This document shows positions 48,152 through 56,450 of a stretch of DNA of 64,000 nt, in pieces. The notes under the pieces are model-generated. The model was not told where the DNA came from, did not search any database, and saw only the letters and a list, made by a program, of their open reading frames with translations. Source of the stretch: Leucobacter massiliensis (GTDB lineage Bacteria > Actinomycetota > Actinomycetes > Actinomycetales > Microbacteriaceae); contig NZ_MWZD01000017.1 in NCBI RefSeq assembly GCF_002982315.1, forward strand, positions 744,001-808,000, given 5' to 3'. Each line of letters begins with the position of its first letter. Positions within the stretch are counted from its first letter, which is position 1. A program made the position numbers and the translations under genes.

Positions 48152-49911
48152 CCGCACGTCCGGAGCCCGCGGCGTCCTCGGTGTTCGCGGTCGAGCTCCT
48201 CGCCGAGCTGGTGCGCCGGGGGGTGGAGGACGTGGTCGTCTGTCCCGGATCCCGCTCGCAGGCGCTGGCCCTGGCCGCCGCCGCCGCCGAGCGCGCCGAG
48301 GCGGTCCGCCTGCACGTGCGGCTCGACGAGCGATCCGCCGCGTTCTTCGCGCTCGGGGTCGCCCGCGAGACGGGGGTGCCGGCTCCCGTGATCGTGACGA
48401 GCGGCACCGCGGTGGCGAATCTCATGCCCGCCGTGCTCGAAGCCCACGAGGGACGCGTCCCGCTGCTGCTGCTCACCGCCGACCGTCCCTCCGAGCTCCG
48501 CGGCATCCGCAGCAACCAGACCACCCGGCAGGCCGGCCTCTTCGACACGGTCGCCCGGTTCTCCCGCGACGTGCCCGCTCCCCGATTCGCCTCGGACGGG
48601 GATCTCGATCGCGCTGACGGGCGCGACCCCGGAGCGCTCGCCGCCGCCGCGCTCGCCGCGGCGGCCGGGACTCCCGGCGCCCGGCCTCCGGGCCCGGTGC
48701 ACCTCACCCTCGCGTTCCGCGAGCCGCTGTCGGGCACCGCCGGCTTCGACGAGATGATCGCGCGCGGATTCGCGGCGGCGAGCGCCGAGGCGGCGCAGCT
48801 GCGCGCCTCGGACGAGCCGGCCCCGGACTACAAGGAGCGCAGCGCGTACGCCCGCGCCGAGCTGTCCGCCATGCGCGAGCCGGTGACGCGGGCGATGCTC
48901 GCGGAGAGCGTGTGGCGCGCCTCCTGGCTCGCCGAGGCGGTGAGCGGCGCGCGCTTCGGCCGGGAGGCGATCGCGGCCTACGCCACCCTGCTTGAGGATC
49001 CCGCGCTCGGCGGTCTCGTGGAACAGGCGATCGTGTTCGGGCACCCCACGCTCACCCGTCAGCTGCCCGCGCTGCTGCGCCGCGACGACGTCGAGGTGAT
49101 CGTGGTGGATCCCTACGGTGAGGCCGAGCACTACGACCCATCGGGCGGCGCGCGCGTGGTGCGGGCGGCGCGCGTCGCCGAGGACCACGATCCCCGGGCG
49201 CTGCGGCGCTGGCTGGGCGCGTGGGTGATCGCGGACCGTGCGCTGCTGCGCGAGCGCACCACGGTGCACGAACCCGATCTCGGCGCCGCGCTCGCGAGCG
49301 GCTACAAGGAGCGCAGCGCGTACGCCCGCGCCGAGCTGTCCGCCATGCGCGAGCCGGTGACGCGGGCGATGCTCGCGGAGAGCGTGTGGCGCGCCTCCTG
49401 GCCGCACGACCGGCTGGTGCTGGCGGCCTCCCGCCTGGTCCGCGTGCTCGACGGTCTGGCGCCGGCCCGCAGGCTGGAGGTGCGCGCGAACCGCGGCCTG
49501 GCCGGCATCGACGGCACGGTGGCGACGGCGCTCGGCGTCGCGGCGGCGAGCCAGGCGAGCGAGGACCCGGCCCGGGCCGCCGGCACCACGCGGGTGCTGC
49601 TGGGCGATCTGGCGCTGCTGCACGACGCCGGCTCGCTGCTGCTGCCGGAGAGCGAGCCGCGTCCGCGCGTGCAGCTCTTCGTCGGCAACGACGGCGGCGG
49701 CACCATCTTCGCCGATCTGGAGGTTGCGGGATCCGCCCCCGCCGCAGATTTCGAGCGGGTGATGACGACCCCGCAGTCCGCTGAGCTCGCAGCGCTCGCC
49801 GCTGCCTACGGCTGGGAGTACCGCCGCGTCTCCACCCGCGGAGAGCTGGAGCAGCTGCTCACCGAGCCGGTGGCGGGCCCGTCGCTCATCGAGATCCCGC
49901 TCTCCGGCTGA
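48148..49911 (+). CDS. menD: 2-succinyl-5-enolpyruvyl-6-hydroxy-3-cyclohexene-1-carboxylate synthase (MenD), with internal duplication
   Basis: ThDP-dependent enzyme that joins isochorismate with 2-oxoglutarate in menaquinone synthesis. N-terminal ThDP partner domain: VVVCPGSRSQALALAA, SGTAVANLMPAVLEA, RSNQTTRQAGLFD. C-terminal ThDP-binding domain: VRANRGLAGIDGTVATALG, LLGDLALLHDAGS, VGNDGGGTIFADLE. Length 587 aa is slightly long. Anomaly: a 101-base sequence occurs twice exactly (residues about 227-260 and 385-418). The second copy fits the family alignment, leading into PHDRLVLAASRLVRVLDG; the first replaces an expected GWPLLAEPSSGARFG-type segment of the middle domain. Frame is preserved, so full-length protein is predicted, but folding of domain II is doubtful. 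Confidence 0.92.
   Translation: MTARPEPAASSVFAVELLAELVRRGVEDVVVCPGSRSQALALAAAAAERAEAVRLHVRLDERSAAFFALGVARETGVPAPVIVTSGTAVANLMPAVLEAHEGRVPLLLLTADRPSELRGIRSNQTTRQAGLFDTVARFSRDVPAPRFASDGDLDRADGRDPGALAAAALAAAAGTPGARPPGPVHLTLAFREPLSGTAGFDEMIARGFAAASAEAAQLRASDEPAPDYKERSAYARAELSAMREPVTRAMLAESVWRASWLAEAVSGARFGREAIAAYATLLEDPALGGLVEQAIVFGHPTLTRQLPALLRRDDVEVIVVDPYGEAEHYDPSGGARVVRAARVAEDHDPRALRRWLGAWVIADRALLRERTTVHEPDLGAALASGYKERSAYARAELSAMREPVTRAMLAESVWRASWPHDRLVLAASRLVRVLDGLAPARRLEVRANRGLAGIDGTVATALGVAAASQASEDPARAAGTTRVLLGDLALLHDAGSLLLPESEPRPRVQLFVGNDGGGTIFADLEVAGSAPAADFERVMTTPQSAELAALAAAYGWEYRRVSTRGELEQLLTEPVAGPSLIEIPLSG
48828..48928 (+). repeat. 101-bp exact direct repeat in menD, copy 1 (out of place)
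   Basis: Identical to 49302-49402 (offset 474, a multiple of 3). It encodes KERSAYARAELSAMREPVT and the following 14 residues, where MenD family proteins have a different segment. Probably an assembly duplication or gene conversion. Confidence 0.9.
49302..49402 (+). repeat. 101-bp exact direct repeat in menD, copy 2 (native position)
   Basis: Same sequence as 48828-48928. Here the encoded REPVTRAMLAESVWRASW leads straight into the expected middle-domain strand, as in other MenD proteins. Confidence 0.9.
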
Positions 49912-49939
49912 AGCCGCTGCGCGTGCCCGGTCCGCGCGC

Positions 49940-51253
49940 TCAGGGGGCGAAGGCCTCGGTGATGGGGCGCAGCTTCGAGACGGTCTCGCCCAGCTCGTGC
50001 TCGGGGTCGGATCCCGCGACGATCCCGCCGCCCGCGCTCGCGACGACGGGCCGCATGCCGCTGGCGGGGTCGGCGTCTCCGAGCTGGGCGCAGCGCAGCG
50101 CGATCGCCCACTCGCCGTCCCCGGCGGCGTCGATCCAGCCGACCGCGCCGGAGTACCGTCCGCGATCGAAGGGCTCCAGCTCGCGGATGGCGGCGACGGC
50201 CGCGGCCGTGGGCGTGCCCGCGACGGCCGCCGTCGGGTGGAGCGCGCCGGCGAGCTCGAGCGAGGAGACGTGCTCGGCGAGCGCGGCGCCGAGGTCGGTG
50301 GCCAGGTGCCACACATTGGGCAGCCGCAGCGCGAAGGGCTCCTCGCTCGTGCGCAGCTCGCGCACGTGGGGGGAGAGCGCGGTGACGACGCTCTGCACGG
50401 CGAAGGCGTGCTCGTGCTGCTCCTTCGCGCTGGTGAGGAGCTCGTCGCGGGCCCGTGCGTCGCGCTGCGGGTCCTCGGGGTGGCGCCCGCGGGTGCCGGC
50501 GAGCACCCGGGCCGAGGCCGCCCCGCCCGTGGCGCGGATGAGGGTCTCCGGGCTGGCGCCCACGAGCCCGTCGACGGCGAAGGTCCAGCAGTCGAGGTAG
50601 CGCTCGGCGAGCCGCCCGAGCGGGACGCGCAGATCGGAGTCCGCGGCGACCGCGCCGGCGACCCGGCGGGCGAGCACGATCTTCTCGGCCGCTCCGTGCT
50701 CGATGCGGCGCGAGGCCTCGCGCACTCCGTCGAGGTACTCGGTGACGCCCTGCCCAGCACCGGCGGCAGCGGTCGAGGGGATCCCGAAGGAGGTGCCCTC
50801 CCAGTGGCCGGCGGGCGCGGCGGCAGGGAGACCCGGATCCCGCGGAGGCCCCTCGGGACCCGGGTCAGGCGCGTCGAGCCGGGTCACCTCGGTGACCCAC
50901 CACGCGTCCCGATGCCGGGCCACCAGCAGGCTCGGCACGATCAGCACGCTCTCGGCGGCGCTGTCGTCCGCGAAGGCGAAGGTGCCGAGCGCCACGAGCC
51001 CCGTTCCGGGCAGGCGGACCGGATCGTCGACCTCCGCTGCGGCGGCGATCCGCCGCCAGCGTTCCGCCGCCTCCCGAAATCGCTCGGCTCCGGAGAAGCT
51101 CAGCCGCAGGGCCTCGCCGACGCCCACGCAGCCGCGGTCGTCGCGCAGCCAGAGCAGCGGACGCTGCGGGTCGGCGAGGTCCACGAGCTCGGGCGTCGCC
51201 GCGAGGGGCCTCGTGGTCGCGCGCAGCCGGGGGACTTCGTGATCAACGCTCAC
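49940..51253 (-). CDS. Isochorismate synthase (MenF/EntC family)
   Basis: 437 aa chorismate-binding enzyme: IEHGAAEKIVLARRV, LVGASPETLIRATGG, ARVLAGTRGRHPEDPQRDARARDELLTSAKEQHEH, VWHLATDLGA, LHPTAAVAGTPT and FDRGRYSGAVGWIDAAGDGEWAIALRC. It supplies isochorismate to MenD. GTG 51253 is chosen because TAGATT is 7 bases upstream (leaderless); GTG 51259 and TTG 51262 overlap the promoter. Convergent with menD; divergent from menG (91 bases). Confidence 0.9.
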   Translation of the reverse strand: MSVDHEVPRLRATTRPLAATPELVDLADPQRPLLWLRDDRGCVGVGEALRLSFSGAERFREAAERWRRIAAAAEVDDPVRLPGTGLVALGTFAFADDSAAESVLIVPSLLVARHRDAWWVTEVTRLDAPDPGPEGPPRDPGLPAAAPAGHWEGTSFGIPSTAAAGAGQGVTEYLDGVREASRRIEHGAAEKIVLARRVAGAVAADSDLRVPLGRLAERYLDCWTFAVDGLVGASPETLIRATGGAASARVLAGTRGRHPEDPQRDARARDELLTSAKEQHEHAFAVQSVVTALSPHVRELRTSEEPFALRLPNVWHLATDLGAALAEHVSSLELAGALHPTAAVAGTPTAAAVAAIRELEPFDRGRYSGAVGWIDAAGDGEWAIALRCAQLGDADPASGMRPVVASAGGGIVAGSDPEHELGETVSKLRPITEAFAP

Positions 51254-51344
51254 TCGCACCAATCTACCCGTTCGAAGCGGGTGCGCCGGGCCTCCGGGAA
51301 GCCCGCGGAGGGTGTCCCATACAAGCCCGCGCTAGCATGGAGGG

Positions 51345-52316
51345 GTGACCCGTGCCGATACCGCGACCAAGCGTGCCGCAGACGTCTCCGCCATGTTCGA
51401 CGAGGTGTCGCCGCGCTACGACCTCATCAACGACGTGCTGACGCTCGGCAACGATCGTCTGTGGCGGATCGCGACCACCCGGGCCGTCGCACCGCGCAAG
51501 GGGATGCGCATCCTCGACCTGGCCGCCGGCACCGGCACCTCCTCGGCCGCGCTCGCGGCGGAGGGCGCCGAGGTGGTCGCCGCAGATTTCTCGCCCGGCA
51601 TGCTGGCGCAGGGCCGCAAGCGCCACGCGGGCAACCCGCTCCTCGAGTTCGTGGAGGCGGACGCCACGGCGCTGCCCTTCGAGGACGACAGCTTCGACGC
51701 CGCCACCATCTCCTACGGTCTGCGCAATGTCAGCGATCCGCGGCGTGCGCTGGCCGAGATGCACCGGGTCGTCAAGCCCGGGGGGCGCGTGGTGATCGCG
51801 GAGTTCTCGACGCCGCCCTCGGCGCTCGTGCGCGCGCCCTACGCCTTCTACGGACGGCACCTGCTGCCCCGCATTGCGGGCCTCATCAACCGCGACGCGG
51901 CCGAGGCCTACCGCTATCTCAACGAGTCGATCGAGGCCTGGCCGGCGCAGCAGGAGCTCGCGTCCTGGCTGCGTGAGGCCGGTTTCGAACGCGTCGGCTA
52001 CCGCAATCTCACGTTCGGGATCGTGGCGCTGCACCGCGGCTTCGTGGGCCGCCCGCTCGCACCGGCGGAGGCGACGCCTGCGGCCGAGAAGCCTGCCGCG
52101 GCGAAGAAGCCTGCCGCGGCGAAGCAGCCTGCGGCCCCGAAGAAGCCTGCGGCCCCGAAGCAGCCTGCCGCGGCGAAGAAGCCTGCCGCGGCGAAGCAGC
52201 CTGCCGCGGCGAAGCAGCCCGCCGCGAAGAAGCCTGCCGCGGCGAAAACGCCGGCCCCGAAGCAGCCCGCCTCCCGCCCGCCCGCCTCGGCGCAGGAGAG
52301 CGGAGCCGAGCAGTGA
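51345..52316 (+). CDS. menG: Demethylmenaquinone methyltransferase (MenG/UbiE) with a long Ala/Pro/Lys tail
   Basis: 323 aa; catalyses the last menaquinone step, C-methylation of demethylmenaquinone. UbiE core: VSPRYDLINDVLTLGNDRLWR, LDLAAGTGTSSAALAA, ISYGLRNVSDPRRALAEMHRVVKPGGRVVIAEFSTPP, YRNLTFGIVALHRGF. Residues about 243-310 are a low-complexity tail of AAKKPA / AAKQPA / APKKPA units, resembling eukaryotic H1-type or mycobacterial HupB tails; not part of the UbiE fold. GTG 51345 is 6 bases after TAGCAT (leaderless). Overlaps the prenyl synthase. Confidence 0.95.
   Translation: MTRADTATKRAADVSAMFDEVSPRYDLINDVLTLGNDRLWRIATTRAVAPRKGMRILDLAAGTGTSSAALAAEGAEVVAADFSPGMLAQGRKRHAGNPLLEFVEADATALPFEDDSFDAATISYGLRNVSDPRRALAEMHRVVKPGGRVVIAEFSTPPSALVRAPYAFYGRHLLPRIAGLINRDAAEAYRYLNESIEAWPAQQELASWLREAGFERVGYRNLTFGIVALHRGFVGRPLAPAEATPAAEKPAAAKKPAAAKQPAAPKKPAAPKQPAAAKKPAAAKQPAAAKQPAAKKPAAAKTPAPKQPASRPPASAQESGAEQ
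52083..52250 (+). repeat. Tandem repeats encoding the AAKKPAA tail of MenG
   Basis: Imperfect 15-base units (GCCTGCSGCSSCGAAG and variants) repeated about eleven times, all in frame, encoding Pro-Ala-Ala-Ala/Pro-Lys-Lys/Gln. Confidence 0.85.
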
Positions 52317-53368
52317 ACCGGTCCGAGGCGCTCGACACCGCGACGCAGGCGCTGCCCATGCGGCTGTTCCGCGGTGCGCAGGATCGACGCCACGCGAAGG
52401 AGGTGCAGGAGCAGCTCGAACTCATCGAGACCGAGCTCGCCCAGCACCTCAGCTTCGCCTCGCCCGTGGCGGACGCCCCAGCCCGCTATCTCATGGAAGC
52501 CGGCGGCAAGCGGATCCGCCCCATGCTCACCCTGCTCGCGAGCGAGCTGGGAGACGGCCCCAACGAGCTGGTGCGCCGCGCCGCGCAGGCGGTCGAGCTG
52601 ACGCACCTCGCCTCGCTGTACCACGACGACGTGATGGACGACGCGAAGCTGCGACGCGGCGTGCCCGCAGCGCAGACGGTGTGGTCCAACTCGATCGCGA
52701 TCCTCGCCGGCGATCTGCTCTTCGCCCGCGCCTCCTCCCTCGTCTCGGGCATGGGCGAGGAGGCGATCCTGCTGCAGGCCCGCACCTTCGAGCGGCTGTG
52801 CCTGGGGCAGCTGCACGAGACGGTCGGCCCGCAGGAGGGTGAGGACCCGATCGAGCACTACACGCAGGTGCTCGCGGACAAGACCGGCGCGCTCATCGCC
52901 ACCGCCGCCCGCATGGGCGTGATGTTCGGCAACGGCCCGGCGGAGTTCGCCGATCCCGTGACCGAGTACGGCGAGCGGATCGGCGTCGCCTTCCAGCTCA
53001 TCGACGACGTGATCGACCTCTCGCCCAAGAAGGAGCAGACCGGGAAGCGCGCGGGGACGGATCTGCGCGCCGGGGTCGCCACGCTGCCCTATCTGCTGCT
53101 GCAGCGCCGTGCGGCGTCCAGCGCCGCAGACGCCGAACTGCTCGCCCGCATCGATGCGGGAGCGGCGGCCATTGCCGAGGGCGCCGATCCGGCGCTGCTC
53201 GATCCCGAGGTGGAGGCGCTGCGCGCGCACGAGGTCACCCGGGAGACCGAGGCCGCCGCGCGCCGCTGGGCCGAGGAGGCGAAGCAGGCGCTCGGCGCCC
53301 TGCCGAAGTCCTCCGTGAAGCGAGCGCTGGAGCGCATGGCCGACTCCATCGTCAACAGAGAAGGGTGA
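52313..53368 (+). CDS. Trans-polyprenyl diphosphate synthase (menaquinone side chain)
   Basis: 351-residue prenyltransferase: GGKRIRPMLTLLASE, first aspartate motif DDVMDDAKLRRG, second aspartate motif QLIDDVIDLSP, KRAGTDLRAGVATLPYLLL. Length and neighbourhood (right after menG) indicate the long-chain synthase (hepta- to nonaprenyl) that makes the menaquinone tail. GTG 52313 overlaps the menG stop. Confidence 0.94.
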   Translation: MNRSEALDTATQALPMRLFRGAQDRRHAKEVQEQLELIETELAQHLSFASPVADAPARYLMEAGGKRIRPMLTLLASELGDGPNELVRRAAQAVELTHLASLYHDDVMDDAKLRRGVPAAQTVWSNSIAILAGDLLFARASSLVSGMGEEAILLQARTFERLCLGQLHETVGPQEGEDPIEHYTQVLADKTGALIATAARMGVMFGNGPAEFADPVTEYGERIGVAFQLIDDVIDLSPKKEQTGKRAGTDLRAGVATLPYLLLQRRAASSAADAELLARIDAGAAAIAEGADPALLDPEVEALRAHEVTRETEAAARRWAEEAKQALGALPKSSVKRALERMADSIVNREG

Positions 53369-54744
53369 GCATGAGCAGGATGCGACTGGCGATCGTCGGG
53401 GCGGGACCGGCCGGCATCTACGCGGCGGATCTGCTGCTGAAGGCCGAGCGCGACTTCGAGGTCGAGATCGACCTGTTCGAGCAGCTGCCGGCGCCCTACG
53501 GCCTCGTGCGCTACGGCGTCTCGCCCGACCATCCTCGCATCAAGGGCATCGTCACCGCGCTGCGGGAGGTGCTCGACTCGGGCGCGATCCGCTACTTCGG
53601 CAATGTCCGCTACGGGCAGGACATCACCCTCGCGGACCTCAAGCGCCACTACCACGCGGTGATCTTCGCGACGGGCGCCATCCGCGACGCCGCGCTCGAC
53701 ATCCCGGGCATCGAGGCGGTCGGTTCCTATGGCGCCGCAGACTTCGTCAGCTGGTTCGACGGCCACCCCGATGTGCCCCGCAGCTGGCCGCTCGAGGCGC
53801 GCGAGGTGGGCGTCGTCGGCAACGGCAATGTGGCGCTCGACATCTCGCGCATGCTCATCAAGCACGCCGACGATCTGCTGCCCACGGAGATCCCCGGCAA
53901 CGTCTACGAGGGGCTGAAGGCCAATCCCATCGAGGAGCTGCACCTCTTCGGCCGCCGCGGCCCGAAGTACGTGAAGTTCACGCCGCTCGAACTGCGCGAG
54001 CTCGGCGAGGTGCGCGACGTCGACATGGTGCTCGACGAGCGCGACTTCGACGTCGAGGATCCGCACGCGGAAACCCTCGCGAAGAACAAGCAGGTCGTCG
54101 TCATGACCCGCATCATGGACAAGTGGCGTGAGGAGCAGCGGCGGCGGGAGGCCGGGGAGGTCGCGCCCGCCTCGCGCCGCCTGCATCTCCACTTCTGGTC
54201 GAAGCCGGTCGAGGTGGTCGTCGAGGACGGGCGCGTGGCGGGCCTCAGGATCGAGCGCACCGCGCCGGACGGCCGCGGCGGCGTGGTCGACACGGGGGAG
54301 TTCGAGGTGATCCCCATGCAGGCGCTGTATCGCGCCGTCGGCTACTTCGGCTCGCCGCTCGACGAGATCCCCTTCGACGACGCCCGCGGCGTGATCCCCA
54401 ACAGCCAGGGCCGCGTGCAGGATCTGGAGGGGGAGCAGATCCCCGGAGTGTACGCCACGGGGTGGATCAAGCGCGGGCCGGTGGGGCTCATCGGCCACAC
54501 CAAGAGCGACGCGATGGAGACGCTGGAGTGCCTGCTCGCGGACCGCGAGAGCTGGTGGCGGCCGGAGGCGCCGGAGGCGGAGACGATTCCCGCGCTGCTG
54601 CACGAGCGTGAGGTCCCCTACACCACGATCGAGGGCTGGCATCGCCTGGACGAGCACGAGCTCGGACTCGGCGAGGCCGCGGGGCGGACCCGCATCAAGG
54701 TCGTGCCGCGTGAGGACATGACCCGTATCGCCCGCGGCGCGTAG
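53365..54744 (+). CDS. Ferredoxin/adrenodoxin-type NADP reductase (FprA)
   Basis: 459-residue FAD/NADPH enzyme of the adrenodoxin-reductase family: RLAIVGAGPAGIYAADLLLK, LPAPYGLVRYGVSPDHPRIKGI, VVGNGNVALDISRML, GRRGPKYVKFTPLELREL, GVYATGWIKRGPVGLIGHTKSDA. Transfers electrons from NADPH to ferredoxins. GTG 53365 overlaps the prenyl synthase stop; ATG 53371 is possible. Last of the menG-prenyl-fprA run. Confidence 0.94.
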   Translation: MSMSRMRLAIVGAGPAGIYAADLLLKAERDFEVEIDLFEQLPAPYGLVRYGVSPDHPRIKGIVTALREVLDSGAIRYFGNVRYGQDITLADLKRHYHAVIFATGAIRDAALDIPGIEAVGSYGAADFVSWFDGHPDVPRSWPLEAREVGVVGNGNVALDISRMLIKHADDLLPTEIPGNVYEGLKANPIEELHLFGRRGPKYVKFTPLELRELGEVRDVDMVLDERDFDVEDPHAETLAKNKQVVVMTRIMDKWREEQRRREAGEVAPASRRLHLHFWSKPVEVVVEDGRVAGLRIERTAPDGRGGVVDTGEFEVIPMQALYRAVGYFGSPLDEIPFDDARGVIPNSQGRVQDLEGEQIPGVYATGWIKRGPVGLIGHTKSDAMETLECLLADRESWWRPEAPEAETIPALLHEREVPYTTIEGWHRLDEHELGLGEAAGRTRIKVVPREDMTRIARGA

Positions 54745-54794
54745 CGGCTCCGCGGCCCGCACCGGCGCCGGCGGGAACCGGTGACCGGCCTCGC

Positions 54795-56366
54795 TCAGTC
54801 GCTGCGCAACTGCAGCCAGGTGGCGAGCAGGGTGTCGGGGTCGCGCAGATCGATCCCGTGGTGCTGAGCCGCGCGCGTCAGGCGGGACCGCACGGTGTTC
54901 TCGTGGACGCCCAGGCCGCGTGCCGTTCGCGCGACATTGCCGAAGGAGGCGCACCACGCCGCCAGGGTCTCGGCGACGGCCGGATCGGACTCCGCGAGTC
55001 GCTGCAGCCGGGGCGAGCGCAGCACGGGCTCCTCCGCGAAGACGCCGGAGACGCGCTCGAAGAGGAGGGCGGGCCGGAGCGCGGAGACGGTGAGCACGCG
55101 CTCTGCCCCGCCGTCCCCGCCGAGCAGCAGCATGCGGTCCGCGAGGCCGCGCAGGGCTGCGACCTCCACGGGGTGATGCGCCTCGCCCGGCAGCGCCACA
55201 CGCGCCCCGTGGCCCACCAGGCGGTCGAGGACGGGGAGCAGCTGGGCGAGCAGGCGGCGCAGCGCGTCCCGTCCCTCGTTCTCGATCAGCGCGTACACGC
55301 GGCCGGCGCGCACGACGGTGACGATCTCGGGGCGGCGCGGCGAGAGCTGCCGGTGCACCGTCGCCCGCAGCTGCGAGAGTACGAGGGAGTACGCTCCGTC
55401 CGCCGCGGCGAAGGCGAGGAGCGCGGCACCCCGCTCCTCCGGGAGCCCGAGCTCGGCGAACTCCGAGCCGGCGACGTCGCGGCCGTCGAGCAGGGTGCGC
55501 AGCCGCTCCTCCCTGGGCTGCTGCGCCGCCCCGCCGGTCCGCAGCTCCTCGAGCATGACCGAGGCTGCAAGCGCTGCCACGGCGCGGATCCGGCGGTCCT
55601 GCTCCTCGGTGACCAGGCCCGTGCCTGAGGCGTCGATCGCCCAGATCGTGCCGAGCGGCAGGGCGCCGGCGCGGATCGCGAAGGCCACCCGCCGAGCCTC
55701 GTCTGCCGAGCGTGCGAAGGCGACCGGTGAGTCGCTTCGCAGCACGGTGCGATACTGATCCTCGTTGACGGGCGAGTCCGGCACGCGACGCGACAGGATG
55801 CTCTCGCTGCGCGGGCCGTCGATGAGCTGTCCGGGTACGGCGGAGTAGGCGACGATCCGGCGCCCCAGATCCTCGATCGCGACGGAGCCGCCGAAGCATC
55901 CCGCGAGTTCGTCGGCGAGCGCGAAGAGGGCTTCCGCGCCGCGATTGCCGCGGGTGTCCTCGCTGTGACGCTGCTCGCCGAGCGCCTGAGCCAGCATCGC
56001 GTCGAAGAGGTGCCAGCCGAGATGCTCACCGACGCGCAGCAGCGGCGTGCCGGATTCCTCTGCGAGGGCGGCGAGGCGCGGCGCGTCGGCCGCCGCGCAC
56101 TTCACCGCGATTCCGGCGTAGCCGAGGCCCGCGGTGCGGCGAGCGAGCTGCGCGAGCGATCCGATGGCGCCGCTGCCCGCCGAGGGGGCCAGCAGCAGCG
56201 TGCCCGGCCGTTCGGGGAGCGCGTCGAGCGCCTCGAAGAACTCGATGCCGGTGACCGGCCGCTCCGAGGCCGGGCCGAGTCGCGCCACTGCGCGCGGTCC
56301 GAGCTCCCGGAGCAGCTCCTCCAGGGGCACGCCGGCAGGCGTCGCTAGAGAAACCGGCTCATTCAC
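54795..56366 (-). CDS. PucR-type transcriptional regulator
   Basis: 523 aa. N-terminal PucR-like domain (about 1-110), a GAF/central region (VAIEDLGRRIVAYSAVPGQ, SIL..RVPDSPVNEDQYRTVLRS), and a C-terminal HTH_30: VAETLAAWCASFGNVARTARGLGVHENTVRSRLTRAAQHHGID. These control purine, proline, GABA or amine catabolism. The start is unclear: GTG 56366 abuts a perfect AGGAGGTGA, whose normal spacing would favour an out-of-frame ATG opening a 5-codon ORF; GTG 56330 is another candidate. Divergent from lysA (84 bases). Confidence 0.85.
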   Translation of the reverse strand: MNEPVSLATPAGVPLEELLRELGPRAVARLGPASERPVTGIEFFEALDALPERPGTLLLAPSAGSGAIGSLAQLARRTAGLGYAGIAVKCAAADAPRLAALAEESGTPLLRVGEHLGWHLFDAMLAQALGEQRHSEDTRGNRGAEALFALADELAGCFGGSVAIEDLGRRIVAYSAVPGQLIDGPRSESILSRRVPDSPVNEDQYRTVLRSDSPVAFARSADEARRVAFAIRAGALPLGTIWAIDASGTGLVTEEQDRRIRAVAALAASVMLEELRTGGAAQQPREERLRTLLDGRDVAGSEFAELGLPEERGAALLAFAAADGAYSLVLSQLRATVHRQLSPRRPEIVTVVRAGRVYALIENEGRDALRRLLAQLLPVLDRLVGHGARVALPGEAHHPVEVAALRGLADRMLLLGGDGGAERVLTVSALRPALLFERVSGVFAEEPVLRSPRLQRLAESDPAVAETLAAWCASFGNVARTARGLGVHENTVRSRLTRAAQHHGIDLRDPDTLLATWLQLRSD

Positions 56367-56450
56367 CTCCTCAATGTATAGGAAAAACACACCCCTTCGG
56401 CGCCGCGCCTCTCGTATCGTGGTCACGCAGCGAAGACGAGAGAGGACGCG

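Noticed and set aside
56345-56375. Five-codon ORF directly after AGGAGGTGA upstream of the PucR gene
   Set aside because: The strong site could serve it, but such a short ORF is not supportable as a gene; noted only as start uncertainty of PucR.
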